Below are positions 45,393 to 54,912 of a stretch of 64,000 bases of DNA, one piece after another (position 1 is the first letter of the stretch; each line of letters opens with the position of its first letter). Position numbers and translations under genes: made by a program. The stretch comes from an uncultured Shewanella sp. GTDB taxonomy: Bacteria; Pseudomonadota; Gammaproteobacteria; Enterobacterales; Shewanellaceae. The notes under the pieces were generated by a model that ran no database searches, was not told the origin of the DNA, and was given only the letters and a program-made list of their open reading frames with translations. The stretch covers positions 248,001-312,000 of the forward strand of contig NZ_CANMUW010000006.1 in assembly GCF_947501225.1 (NCBI RefSeq). The letters are read 5' to 3'.

Positions 45393-47072
45393 ATGAAAAA
45401 AACACACGAATTTGATGTCTGTATCGTAGGCAGTGGCGTAGGTGGTGGCCCCGTGGCTTATGAGCTCGCTAAGGCGGGCTACAAGGTCGGTGTGCTCGAG
45501 AAGGGGAAGTGGTTCACTGAGAGTGATTTCTTCAAAGATGAGCAACTGGGACGCCACCGGGTATTTAGATCTCAATTCAGGGACGAGCGTCATACCTTAG
45601 AGGAACCCAACGGTGATGGCAGTTGGTCGCGTGATACCACCGCACAGTTTTGGGGCGGTAATATCGTCGGAGGTGCCTCTAACTTTATGAGTGGCTACTT
45701 TCATCGCCTCAAGCCGGAGGATTTTCGCTTAGTCAGTGAATATGGTGAGATTGAGGGGGCCAACACCGTCGACTGGCCGATTAGCTATGATGAGTTAGAG
45801 CCCTATTACACTAAGGTTGAGCAGCTTGTCGGCGTATCGGGCAGGGTGGTTCAACACCCCCATCTTGAGCCGCGTTCGACCAAAGACTTTCCCTTTCCTC
45901 CCACTGCCGAGCATCCGGTGGCGCAGAGGTTCGACTTAGCCTGTCGGAAGCTTAAACTCCACCCCCTTCCCATGGCGCGGGCTATCTTGTCGGTGCCCTT
46001 TAATAGCCGCATGAGCTGTGAGTATTCGGGCTATTGCGGTAGCTATGGCTGTCATTCCGGAGCCAAGGGCAGCTCCCGGGCAGCCTTGTTAGATGACGCC
46101 GTTGCAGGTGGTAATTGCAAGGTTATCACCCAGGCGAAAGTATATCGGCTCAACAGCGATGAAAATGGCAGGGTGAGCTCTGTCGATTACTTTGACAAAG
46201 ATGGCGCCTCTGTACGGGTGCGGGCTAAGGTCTTCGTGGTAGCCTGTTACGCTATCGAGAGCGCGCGTCTGTTATTAAGCTCAAAGGGTCATAAGCACCC
46301 CGATGGCATAGGTAACAACAGGGGACAGGTTGGTAAAAACCTGCACTGCTGTGCCGGCGGGACGGGGCATGGCGTATTTAAGCTCAACAAGCTCACCGAC
46401 CCCGAAGCTAAACAGCTCAAGATTCGGGGACCGTTTTTTAATCGCGCCCTGCAGGATTGGTATGTGATCGATGACAGGTCGGTTTCTGATAAACCGATAA
46501 AGGGCGGTACCTTAGATTTTGTGTTCGATCCGCCATCTCCCACGGCCGAGGCGGCGGGGCTGAAGTGGGAAGGAGATAACCTGCTCTGGGGCACGCCGCT
46601 GAAGCAGAAGATAAAGTCGCACTTTACCCAATCGAAAGATTTTAAGTTCGAGGTGTTCTGTGACTGGCTGACAAACGATGAGTGCTATGTCAGCTTAGAC
46701 CCTGATGAGAGGGACAAGTGGGATCAACCTGTGGCTAAGGTGCGTGCCGGTTTTCACCCCCACGACGAGAAGGTAGCGCAGTATTTGGTCGACCGCGGCG
46801 TAGAGGTGATGAAGGCCATGGGGGCAGACGAGGCTTGGGGCAATGTGTTTACCTCGCCCACCTCCAATCTGGTTGCGGGGGGCTGCCGCTTCGGCAATGA
46901 CCCGGATACCTCGGTGCTGGATAGAAATTGCCGGGTACATGACTGCGATAATCTCTATGTGACCGATGGCAGCTTTATGCCCAATGGTGGCTCAGTTACC
47001 CCGACACTGACCATCTATGCCAACGCGTTTCGGGTCGCGGATAAGATATTGGAGGAGATGAGTCAGTTATAA
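45393..47072 (+). CDS. GMC family FAD dehydrogenase (gluconate dehydrogenase large-subunit type)
   Basis: 559 aa. FAD fold FDVCIVGSGVGGGPVAYELAKAG, substrate-side WGGNIVGGASNFMSG, a cysteine-rich CEYSGYCGSYGCHSGAKGSS segment found in membrane-linked sugar dehydrogenases, and the C-terminal VTDGSFMPNGGSVTPTLTI typical of GMC enzymes. It has no signal peptide and would be exported with the Tat-tagged small subunit. The multihaem cytochrome c subunit usual in this complex is not encoded here, so electrons must leave by another carrier. The oxidised sugar or alcohol is unknown. Confidence 0.87.
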   Translation: MKKTHEFDVCIVGSGVGGGPVAYELAKAGYKVGVLEKGKWFTESDFFKDEQLGRHRVFRSQFRDERHTLEEPNGDGSWSRDTTAQFWGGNIVGGASNFMSGYFHRLKPEDFRLVSEYGEIEGANTVDWPISYDELEPYYTKVEQLVGVSGRVVQHPHLEPRSTKDFPFPPTAEHPVAQRFDLACRKLKLHPLPMARAILSVPFNSRMSCEYSGYCGSYGCHSGAKGSSRAALLDDAVAGGNCKVITQAKVYRLNSDENGRVSSVDYFDKDGASVRVRAKVFVVACYAIESARLLLSSKGHKHPDGIGNNRGQVGKNLHCCAGGTGHGVFKLNKLTDPEAKQLKIRGPFFNRALQDWYVIDDRSVSDKPIKGGTLDFVFDPPSPTAEAAGLKWEGDNLLWGTPLKQKIKSHFTQSKDFKFEVFCDWLTNDECYVSLDPDERDKWDQPVAKVRAGFHPHDEKVAQYLVDRGVEVMKAMGADEAWGNVFTSPTSNLVAGGCRFGNDPDTSVLDRNCRVHDCDNLYVTDGSFMPNGGSVTPTLTIYANAFRVADKILEEMSQL

Positions 47073-47094
47073 GCGGTAAGTTTTAAGTGGTATG
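47070..47094. repeat. Heptad repeat arm, TAAG every 7 bases
   Basis: TAAG at 47070, 47077 and 47084 and TATG at 47091, starting on the last bases of the GMC gene (TTATAAG contains its TAA stop). Confidence 0.75.
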
Positions 47095-47154
47095 TAAAGA
47101 CTAGTGTTGAGACTATGGCTCTGGACATCGTTTCATAGACGACAGGCTAGACCT

Positions 47155-47179
47155 TGTAGGAGCGGGCTTTAGCCGCGAA
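47155..47179. repeat. REP-like element
   Basis: TGTAGGAGCGGGCTTTAGCC followed by GCGAAG: the same REP class as the inverted pair at 15641-15706, here a single copy with an internal GCGG/CCGC hairpin. Confidence 0.75.
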
Positions 47180-47233
47180 GCTGTTTAACGGCTCAGAACT
47201 TATGGACTGGGTGGTGAAATGATTGAAGCTGCT

Positions 47234-47260
47234 GGAACCCGGAACCCGGAACCCGGAACC
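47234..47260. repeat. Heptamer tandem repeat, GGAACCC x 3.9
   Basis: Three exact GGAACCC copies and GGAACC, again period seven. Confidence 0.9.
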
Positions 47261-47375
47261 TTTCTTTCCAAAATAAACTGAAATCTGTGACAAATATGGC
47301 CTTTATGGTGAGCAGGTTGAGATATCCCTTCTATACTTAATTTACTGAATATACTCTCTAATCCCGGGATTCAAT

Positions 47376-47591
47376 ATGAGCCATACATATAAAATCATTG
47401 AGATAGTCGGAACATCGCCAATCAGCTCCGATGAGGCGATAAAGAATGCCGTTAAGACCGCAGGCCAGACATTACAACACCTCAGGTGGTTTCAGGTCGT
47501 CGAGACCCGCGGACATCTGGAGGCGGGGCTAATTGCCCACTGGCAGGTGACACTGAAGATAGGTTTTACACTAGAAGAGCCGGAAGATTAA
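47376..47591 (+). CDS. Dodecin flavoprotein
   Basis: 71 aa, the exact size class of dodecins. [22 protein letters not shown] and [13 protein letters not shown] are the family signature: the tryptophan stacks on the flavin. Dodecins form hollow dodecamers that store or buffer riboflavin, FMN or related flavins in the cytoplasm. Single gene flanked by repeats. Confidence 0.92.
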   Translation: MSHTYKIIEIVGTSPISSDEAIKNAVKTAGQTLQHLRWFQVVETRGHLEAGLIAHWQVTLKIGFTLEEPED

Positions 47592-47598
47592 GAGGCCT

Positions 47599-47700
47599 TA
47601 AGTGATAAGTTTTAAGTCATAAGTAACTGCAAGCGATTAAGCGGTTCGCTTGGTCGCTAAGTTGATTACAATTGTTTAGTTTTGAACTTATAGCTTATCG
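47599..47700. repeat. Heptad-hairpin-heptad element
   Basis: Left arm TAAG at 47599, 47606, 47613 and 47620; hairpin CAAGCGA (47630-47636) with TCGCTTG (47646-47652); right arm CTTA at 47687 and 47694. Same plan as the elements at 29914 and 35530. It lies between the convergent dodecin and queG genes and may act as terminator for both. Confidence 0.7.
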
Positions 47701-47733
47701 CTGTCTTTGTTCTTTCTTGAGCTTAGCACTTCT

Positions 47734-48921
47734 TTAAGCATCCCTTGGCAGGCCTTTCTCTACACTGCGTATGACCCTTTGGGTCTTTCGGCTGAGTCTG
47801 TCTGAGCCTGCATCTTTCATCTGCTGCACCTCGATGGCCCAATCGATATGTTCGATAACCATCTCATCCACTTCATCTGACTCTCTTCTCTCTTTAAGGG
47901 CGGTGATGATCGCTTCTGACCACGGAGCATTACCCAGTGCGATGGCAATATTTCTCAGCCAGCGCTTGTGTCCGATTCGTCTGATGGGACTGCCTTCGGT
48001 GAGCTTGAGAAATTGCGATTCACTCCAGTTGAACAGCTCCAGTAACTCAGGCTGTTGAAGTGGCTCGCGGGTGTGGAAGTCGCTCTCATCGGTCAGTGGT
48101 GCCCCGGCATTAACCGGGCAAACAAGCTGACAGTCATCACAGCCGTAGATACGATTGCCGATCAGTGGCCGGAACTCTTCGGGAATAGCCTCCTGTAGTT
48201 CAATCGTCAGATAGGAGATACAGCGGCGACCATCGACAATATAGGGTTCGACTATTGCGTTGGTGGGGCATGACTTGATACAGGCAACACAGGTATTACA
48301 CCCCTCTGACACCGGAATGTCGACAGGCAGAGGCAGGTCTATGAAGAGCTCGCCTAAGAAAAACCAGCTACCTGCATCCTGATTGAGCAACAGGCTGTGT
48401 TTTCCGGTCCAGCCCAGTCCGGCCTTGTCGGCGAGGGGGCGTTCCAGCACCGGAGCCGAGTCGACAAAGGGTCTGAAACCTGGCTTGCTGGCTCCCAGTT
48501 TGACCAGTTCAGCTTCTATCATCTGCCCCAGCTTTTTCAACCTGTTGCGGATCATCTTGTGATAGTCCCGGCCGCCGGCGTATCGTGAAATATAGGCCAG
48601 ATTCGGGTCGCTTAAGTTGGTGGCAAACCCAGCTTTGGGGGGCAGGTAATCCATGCGGGCGGAGATCACTCTGATTGTGCCCGGATGAAGCTCACCGGGG
48701 CGAGCCCGCATCATGCCATGGCTCTCCATATATCCCATCTCTCCATGGTACCCTTCATCGAGCCACTGCTGCAGTTGAGGTTCCTGAGCTGTCAGATCTG
48801 TGTCGCAAATTCCGACTTGAGCGAAGCCAAGCTCCCGCCCCCACTGCTTGATCTGCATAGCAAGCCTGGTGAGATCGCCAGGTGAGAGTGTATAAGGTTG
48901 GCTAAGGGGTGTGTCTGACAT
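47734..48921 (-). CDS. queG: Epoxyqueuosine reductase
   Basis: 395 aa from ATG 48921; a TTG at 48945 would add eight residues without better support. Two [4Fe-4S] motifs CNTCVACIKSCP and CDDCQLVCP, LGFAQVGICDTDL at the N-terminus, the conserved YHGEMGYMESH and ARMDYLP segments, and DSAPVLERPLADKAGLGWTGKH (in parts) identify QueG. It performs the last step of queuosine synthesis in tRNA and depends on cobalamin, which links it functionally to the B12 uptake gene in this window. A C-terminal HEAT-like region is present. Confidence 0.94.
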   Translation of the reverse strand: MSDTPLSQPYTLSPGDLTRLAMQIKQWGRELGFAQVGICDTDLTAQEPQLQQWLDEGYHGEMGYMESHGMMRARPGELHPGTIRVISARMDYLPPKAGFATNLSDPNLAYISRYAGGRDYHKMIRNRLKKLGQMIEAELVKLGASKPGFRPFVDSAPVLERPLADKAGLGWTGKHSLLLNQDAGSWFFLGELFIDLPLPVDIPVSEGCNTCVACIKSCPTNAIVEPYIVDGRRCISYLTIELQEAIPEEFRPLIGNRIYGCDDCQLVCPVNAGAPLTDESDFHTREPLQQPELLELFNWSESQFLKLTEGSPIRRIGHKRWLRNIAIALGNAPWSEAIITALKERRESDEVDEMVIEHIDWAIEVQQMKDAGSDRLSRKTQRVIRSVEKGLPRDA

Positions 48922-49127
48922 AGATAACTTCAGGGCTATTGGCAAAGGTGAACAGCTATATGATAGCAGTATTTATGCTATCGACTAAAGCTCTGGAGAT
49001 AACCCATGTAATGTGATTGTAATTCATATATTCTTAATGCTCTTTTGGCATGATTGTTTAAGCGAATGCTCCCTATGTGAAGCCGTTTTGGATATTTCGC
49101 TCTCTTTCTCAGTGAACAGGTTGTGGT

Positions 49128-50504
49128 TTGAAAGGCAATAACAGTAAACACAGTGGAGCAGTTGCAAGCAAAAACGATATCGCCTTAGCTTGTTCGCTTT
49201 CGGACAGGAGTGGTGTCAACGCTTCGAGTACCCCTATTATTTTTTATGGCTGGTGGATTGTCCTCTTTTCAATCATAGGCTTATCTCTGGGTTACAGTGT
49301 GATGACCATGTCCTTCGGTGCATTCATCAAGGAGTTCGAACAGAGCTTTGGTTGGACGCGGGGTCAGATATCTTTTGGCTCTACTGTCATAGGTATCACG
49401 GCTATTCTCTTCTTTCCCTATGCGGGTGGATTGGTAGACAGGTACGGGGTTAAGAAGATCCTGCTACCCTCCACCTTTGTCTTTGGCCTTGTCATGGCCT
49501 CCATGTCGCTGCTCACTCCATCAATTTGGCACTTCTATGCCATGTGTATTCTTATCCCACTCCTTGGGGCAGGTACGGCACCACTCACATACTCCCGCTT
49601 GCTTGTGAGTTGGTTCGATAAGAGGCGCGGACTTGCCTTGGGAATAGGGTTGAGCGGTGTGGGGCTGGGGACCGCCCTGGTGCCGTTTATCGTGTCTTAT
49701 TTCATCGAGCACTATAGCTGGCGAGAGGCGTACCTCTTCATCGGTGGGTTGATTGTGCTGCTGGTCTGGCCGATTGCCAGATTAGTCGTTGCCGATAAAC
49801 CCCGGGATAGGGGATTAGCGGCAGATGGTATGCCAATGGACGAGGAGGCGAAAGCTAAGCTTCCCCTGAATCGTCATGAAAATTTCAAGCTGGGTTTTAC
49901 CGCTAAAGAGGCGCTGGGGCGCAGAACATTCTGGTTGATGGTGGGCTCGTTTATTATCACGGGGTTGACCACCTCTACTGTGCTGGTTCATCTGGTGCCT
50001 ATGATGATGGACAGGGGAGAGAGCCTGCATGAGGCCGTGGAGACCTTTGCCTACCTGGGGATCTCGATAGTCGCAGGGCGATTAGTTGCAGGCTATCTGA
50101 TGGATAAGTTCTTCGCGCCTTACGTGGTGGCCATCTTCATGCTAAGTCCGGTTGTCGGTCTGGCAGCATTTGCCATGGGGGCCACCGGAGAGATGGCGGC
50201 GATATCAACCGGCCTCATCGGTATTGCCATCGGTGCAGAGTTTGATGTGATGGCATATTTCACGACTCAGTATTTCGGCAAACGCTCATTCGGCGTCATC
50301 TATGGATACGGCTACTCCGGCTTCAAGTTGGGCGCCAGTATAGGCCCTCTGATTATGGGATTGACCTATGACCGATTGGGTCGTTACACCGAGGTGCTGT
50401 GGATTATGTCAGGCACCATGGTGGTTGCCTGTATACTCATACTGTGCATGGGGCAGTATCCGACACTTCCCTCGAGAGAGGTGGCGGCTAAGACAGGGGG
50501 GTAA
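49128..50504 (+). CDS. MFS transporter (OxlT/monocarboxylate-like)
   Basis: 458 aa with about twelve membrane segments. YGWWIVLFSIIGLSLGYSV, FGWTRGQISFG and DRYGVKKILLPSTF are typical of the OxlT/MCT-like branch (COG2223/2271) that moves small carboxylates or similar anions. The only start codon in reach is TTG 49128, with a weak CAGG upstream, and the first 35 residues are hydrophilic. Substrate unknown. Confidence 0.8.
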   Translation: MKGNNSKHSGAVASKNDIALACSLSDRSGVNASSTPIIFYGWWIVLFSIIGLSLGYSVMTMSFGAFIKEFEQSFGWTRGQISFGSTVIGITAILFFPYAGGLVDRYGVKKILLPSTFVFGLVMASMSLLTPSIWHFYAMCILIPLLGAGTAPLTYSRLLVSWFDKRRGLALGIGLSGVGLGTALVPFIVSYFIEHYSWREAYLFIGGLIVLLVWPIARLVVADKPRDRGLAADGMPMDEEAKAKLPLNRHENFKLGFTAKEALGRRTFWLMVGSFIITGLTTSTVLVHLVPMMMDRGESLHEAVETFAYLGISIVAGRLVAGYLMDKFFAPYVVAIFMLSPVVGLAAFAMGATGEMAAISTGLIGIAIGAEFDVMAYFTTQYFGKRSFGVIYGYGYSGFKLGASIGPLIMGLTYDRLGRYTEVLWIMSGTMVVACILILCMGQYPTLPSREVAAKTGG

Positions 50505-50554
50505 CCCTGCTGTAAAGCCTGCGCCTGCTCACCGCCGGCAGTTGCACTTGCAAT

Positions 50555-50583
50555 AAAAAAGGGAAACCCTTCATGAGTTTCCC
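50555..50583 (-). terminator. Rho-independent terminator of the adenosine deaminase gene
   Basis: GGGAAAC and GTTTCCC form the stem; on the minus strand a run of T follows. It also lies just after the convergent MFS gene. Confidence 0.88.
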
Positions 50584-50615
50584 TCTATTGGCAGACCGCT
50601 TGCTAGACCTATAAG

Positions 50616-51611
50616 TTATTCGGCGTACTGCAGCAGATGTTGTTTGACCTCATCGGAGGCGAACGCCTGCTCGACACTGATCCTGTAGATGTTGAAGTAA
50701 TCTTCACGACTCAGATTGAACTCCTCTACTACCTTACGCACCTCATCGGTCATAGTGGTGTTAGACACGGTGCGATTATCGGTATTGATGGTGGTGGGCA
50801 GGTTGGCCTGATAGAACGCCTTAAACGGATGCTCGCTTAACTTATCCACCGCTTTGGTCTGGATATTACTGCTGGGGCAGGTCTCTAAGCCGATGTTGTG
50901 CTGTTTGACTAAGTCATAGGCGCCCTGATGGCCTGTGATATGGATGCCGTGACCGACGCGCTCGGCATTAAGCAGTGATACCGCATCATATACATTCTGG
51001 CCAACCCCTTGCTCACCGGCATGTATGGTGATGTGGTAACCCTTCTCTTTTGCATATTTTGCATAGGGAATGAACTCCTGACAGAAGCCCGGTAGCTCTG
51101 CACCGGCGAGATCGAAAGCGGCAACCCCTTTACCTAAGAAATCCGTGCCGGCATCGATAACGGCATTGATGTTATCTTTGGCAAAGGTTCTTAAGATAGA
51201 GAGGATATAATTTCCCTTGATATCATATTGAGCTTCGGCGCGCTGCATACCCTTGACGGCGCTGTTGATGATCTGTTCGAAACTCAGACCCTGCTGCTGA
51301 TGCAGTTGCGGACCGAAACGGACCTCGAAGTATTTTACGTTTTCCCTGGCTGCATCTTCAAAAAGCTCAAATGAGATACGCTCAATTCCGGCTTCGGTCT
51401 GCATAACTGACAGGGGCAGGTCGAAACGCATCAGGTACTCTTCAAGGTTTTGACAAGTCTCAGGCGCTATCATTAATGAGTTGATCTCATTGATATCCTG
51501 GCTTGGTAGAGGGATGTTTTGCTCTTGTGCGAGATCGATAATTGTTTGCGGGCGGACGCTGCCGTCTAAGTGACAATGTAGATCGATCTTGGGCAGGTTA
51601 AAATAATTCAT
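50616..51611 (-). CDS. add: Adenosine deaminase
   Basis: 331 aa, normal size. [18 protein letters not shown] carries the first zinc histidines, ITIHAGEQG the next with catalytic Glu neighbourhood, GHGIHITGH the catalytic His, and [13 protein letters not shown] the last zinc Asp. It deaminates adenosine and deoxyadenosine to inosine forms in the cytoplasm, feeding purine salvage. It is followed by a strong terminator and stands alone. Confidence 0.95.
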   Translation of the reverse strand: MNYFNLPKIDLHCHLDGSVRPQTIIDLAQEQNIPLPSQDINEINSLMIAPETCQNLEEYLMRFDLPLSVMQTEAGIERISFELFEDAARENVKYFEVRFGPQLHQQQGLSFEQIINSAVKGMQRAEAQYDIKGNYILSILRTFAKDNINAVIDAGTDFLGKGVAAFDLAGAELPGFCQEFIPYAKYAKEKGYHITIHAGEQGVGQNVYDAVSLLNAERVGHGIHITGHQGAYDLVKQHNIGLETCPSSNIQTKAVDKLSEHPFKAFYQANLPTTINTDNRTVSNTTMTDEVRKVVEEFNLSREDYFNIYRISVEQAFASDEVKQHLLQYAE

Positions 51612-52188
51612 GAGTCTCTACCTTTATTGGATAGTACCTAAATATGAATGCAGTCTATAAATTGAATTAAACAGTTCTACCTATAGAAATAGTACATATT
51701 TTGGATAGTGCATAAAGTTACAGACTTCATAATCAAGAATTTGTGGCTCTTGGTAGAAACTCCCAAACCATATCATTGGGATTATACGAAGCTATTCGAA
51801 CGCGTAGATTAACATTACGATAAAATCGTCGCAATATATTAGATTTACAAATCATTCAAAAAATTTCATTTTTGTCTTCCTTTGAGCACTAATGTCGCTG
51901 CAAATCGCTATGGTTTTACAAATACCGGTCTGAAAGTTACCGTACTCTTACTTTTATACTTACGGGTTACTCAGTTACCACTTCAGCTTTGGGCTGCTTA
52001 GACTCGGGCATAGGTTAAACTTACTATATTGAGTCAAGAATATGGGGGAATGGTTACAGCCAGCTTGAGTGGCTCGCTATGGCTTGACCGGATTTAAACT
52101 GATACTGTCTGGCTTGAAGCTTAAGCTAAGTCTCAGACTATGGCGGAGAGATTTTTATGGATGAGTTGTTTTGTAACTTTGGAGTCTT
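51612..52188. other. Intergenic region upstream of add
   Basis: 577 bases without a gene; AT-rich from 51640 to 51960. Two copies of TTGGATAGTNC (51628 and 51693 area) are the only repeat seen. Contains the divergent promoters of add and the solute-binding protein. No named operator recognised. Confidence 0.4.
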
Positions 52189-52995
52189 ATGGGGCGTTTG
52201 GGTCAGTTAACTTTGCTCGTGTTGTGTTCATCACTGCTAGCTATTTATTGTATCGGAAATAGGGCCGTTGCCGGGCAGACAGAGGCTGAGTTACGATTAC
52301 TCACCGAGCCCTGGGAGCCGGTATCTTATGAAGTTGAGGGCGTAGCAAAAGGCTTTGCTGTCGAGCTGGTAAATCACTTGCAAGCTTCGATAGGAACCAA
52401 ACACCCGATCGAGGTTCTTCCCTGGGCCAGAGGTTTCGCGATCGCCACCTCTACTCCAAATGTGCTCCTCTTTGCCACCTCTGTAGATGAGCAGCGTCGA
52501 AAGCAGTTTGACTTTGTTGGCCCTATTCTGACGAGTAATATCTCTCTCTATACCAGAGCCGAAGACACGATCGAGATCGATTCAATGGAGCAGGTGAAGA
52601 GGGCCGGAATAATCGGCGCATATCGCGGCTCTTTGGGAGAGGGGGTGTTGAGGCGCTCGGGCGTAGAGCAGCTATTGATCGCCAGCTTTCCCCATCAAAA
52701 TGCGAAGCAGTTGATGCGTGGCAGAGTACGGTTTTGGTGTCAGGCCGATATTGCGGTCAACAGCTTGTTGGCAAAGGTAGGGGGAGATCCTGAGCGGGTC
52801 AGGCCTGTGTTTGTTATCTCAAAGCTCGAGCTCTATCTGGCTTTTTCAAAGGGAACCGATGAATCTGTGGTAACCCGCTGGAGTGAGGCACTCATTAGGT
52901 TTAAAGACTCTGGCCAGTACAGCAAACTTTATCACCGCTGGTTCAAAGAGGTGCGCGAACCGGGTGAGACAGAGATACTGTGGCGGGAGAGGTGA
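52189..52995 (+). CDS. Extracellular solute-binding protein family 3-like protein
   Basis: 268 aa. Signal peptide (about 1-28), then LRLLTEPWEPVSYEVEGVAKGFAVELVNHL, the usual opening of amino-acid-binding proteins, followed by VLPWARGFAIA, FVGPI and a C-terminal FKDSGQYSKLYHRWF. No ABC permease or ATPase is nearby, as is often seen for the many orphan family-3 proteins of Shewanella and Vibrio. Its stop codon directly abuts the stop of the convergent GGEEF gene (TGATCA). Confidence 0.8.
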   Translation: MGRLGQLTLLVLCSSLLAIYCIGNRAVAGQTEAELRLLTEPWEPVSYEVEGVAKGFAVELVNHLQASIGTKHPIEVLPWARGFAIATSTPNVLLFATSVDEQRRKQFDFVGPILTSNISLYTRAEDTIEIDSMEQVKRAGIIGAYRGSLGEGVLRRSGVEQLLIASFPHQNAKQLMRGRVRFWCQADIAVNSLLAKVGGDPERVRPVFVISKLELYLAFSKGTDESVVTRWSEALIRFKDSGQYSKLYHRWFKEVREPGETEILWRER

Positions 52996-54912
52996 TCAAC
53001 CCTTAGAACTGTTGGTATCAGAAGCGGTTAAGCCAGTGTTGTTGATGACCCGGTTTCTTCCCTCAGACTTGGCCCGATAAAGAGCACTATCGGCTCGTTG
53101 AAGCAGATCTGAGAAACTCTTATCCTCCTCTTGTGCGGCAACACCGGCACTGATTGTTATCTTAAAACCTTCGGCTATCTCATTAAGCTCAGTGTCGGCA
53201 ATCGTCTTAACGAGCCGCTCGGCTATCTCGCTGGCTTGTTCGAGTGTGGTATCAGGCAATATTATCAGAAACTCTTCGCCGCCTACCCGGCCAACGAGAT
53301 CGCTTTTTCTCATATGGTCGCGGCTTATTTTTGCAAGTTTTATCAGTGTCTTATCGCCTATGTCATGGCCGTAGTTATCATTGATCGATTTGAAATTATC
53401 GGCATCGAAGAGAATGATCGCCAGTGAAGGTGGTGTAATTGAAAATAGCTTTTCACCTGTGGCGTACGTATGCCTGCGGTTAGGAAGCTGAGTCAGGTGA
53501 TCTGTCATGGCGAGCACTTCCAGCAGCTTGGACTTTTGTGCCTGCTTGAAGGCAAAGAGGGAGATGATCAAGATGATAATGAATGCCAGCACCAGTACCA
53601 CGTATTGCAGCAGTTTATTCTGTTGCATAATCTCGAGCTCATGCTCTTTGATTCTCTGATGCTCGACTAAACGCTCATTTTCAGTCTCAATCCGCTTGGT
53701 ATTGAAGCGGGTGCGCATCTCTGTGGTACGGTTAGATTGTAGCTTTGCATCCAACTCGTTGTGCAGAACAAGGTACTGCTCCAGTGAGGCGAAGGCTTGC
53801 TTCCAATTCTGTTGAGTGCTGAAGGTTTGGCTTTCCAGGAGAAGAAGTTGCGCCATCCCCCGGGTGTTCTTAACCCTGGAAAACGCCGCTTTCGCCTCTT
53901 CGAGTTCAACTAAGGCTTGAGCGGGATCCGCCTGCATCAGATGCACTTGAGCCTCGAACAACTTCATAAAACTGTAGAAGGCTTCATCATCCGGTTTAAT
54001 CGTTTGATTCGCCTCATTCAGATACTGCTTTGCTTCATCGATTCGGTTTAATTTCAGCAGTGTTCCTGACATATTGACGGCAATAGTGCTCGCCCCCCGG
54101 ATGCTTCTCTGTTCGGTCCAATACTTGTAAACCCGTAGGTATTTATCCAGCGCCTGTTCATACTCTCCAAGCTCCTCCAGCGCAATGGCCATCTCTGACA
54201 ATATGCCGGTTGCCGAGTTCATATCGCCGAGTTCGATGAACTTATCTTCGAGCTGTCGGTAATACTTGATAGCAGTTTGAGGGTCACCGAACCTTCTATA
54301 GCTGGTCGCCAGCTCTGTTAGGTTGTAGAGGGACCAATATTTCAGCTCCAGGCTGTCATATAGGTGCTGAGCCGTGATCAAGTCTTCCAGCGCCTGGGCA
54401 AAATTGCCCTGAAACGAGTAGATGGCACCACGGATGCTGCGTACATCGGCGATAAGTTTAGGTGACTCCAGTTGATAAGCGTCTCCTACCAGCTGGTTGT
54501 ACTCCTCCAATGCCTGCTCGACACGCCCCTGATGTTGATAGAACCAGGCACGGCAAAGTTTAATGTCGGTGAGTAATTCAGGGACCTGACTAATTTTCTC
54601 GGAAGTTAAGTTGGTATTGGCAAGTTTAATCGCCTCTGCCCTCTGCTTTTCATCGGTAGGGTCATGATTCCAGCAAAGTACACTCTGTAGCCTGAAGTAA
54701 TGGGGGACGTTATCGATTGATATCCGTGCTTTAAGATACTGGATTTTTTCGGTCAATTCGGCGGGAGTGATTGCAACCCCGCTCTCTATTTCGTCAAAAA
54801 CCTTGTCGATATCGGTTTGTTCGATGGCGAACAGAGAAGATGAAAAAAGCGCAGAGCAGAGGCCGAAACTTATCAGCAAAAAATATACTCTGCTCAGCCA
54901 TTGTTTATTCAT
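52996..54912 (-). CDS. Periplasmic TPR-sensor diguanylate cyclase (GGEEF), second copy
   Basis: 638 aa with the same architecture as the protein at 13481: signal peptide (about 1-29), TPR-like repeats (clear units around ALEEYNQLVGDAYQL, ALEDLITAQHLY, AIKYYRQLEDKF and ALDKYLRVYKYW), a coiled segment, a membrane helix near 430-452, and a GGDEF domain with GGEEF at 544-548 and I-site RKSD five residues before. Expected to make c-di-GMP. Convergent with a solute-binding protein gene with no intervening base, so a functional link (ligand-dependent c-di-GMP) is possible but unproven. Confidence 0.9.
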   Translation of the reverse strand: MNKQWLSRVYFLLISFGLCSALFSSSLFAIEQTDIDKVFDEIESGVAITPAELTEKIQYLKARISIDNVPHYFRLQSVLCWNHDPTDEKQRAEAIKLANTNLTSEKISQVPELLTDIKLCRAWFYQHQGRVEQALEEYNQLVGDAYQLESPKLIADVRSIRGAIYSFQGNFAQALEDLITAQHLYDSLELKYWSLYNLTELATSYRRFGDPQTAIKYYRQLEDKFIELGDMNSATGILSEMAIALEELGEYEQALDKYLRVYKYWTEQRSIRGASTIAVNMSGTLLKLNRIDEAKQYLNEANQTIKPDDEAFYSFMKLFEAQVHLMQADPAQALVELEEAKAAFSRVKNTRGMAQLLLLESQTFSTQQNWKQAFASLEQYLVLHNELDAKLQSNRTTEMRTRFNTKRIETENERLVEHQRIKEHELEIMQQNKLLQYVVLVLAFIIILIISLFAFKQAQKSKLLEVLAMTDHLTQLPNRRHTYATGEKLFSITPPSLAIILFDADNFKSINDNYGHDIGDKTLIKLAKISRDHMRKSDLVGRVGGEEFLIILPDTTLEQASEIAERLVKTIADTELNEIAEGFKITISAGVAAQEEDKSFSDLLQRADSALYRAKSEGRNRVINNTGLTASDTNSSKG

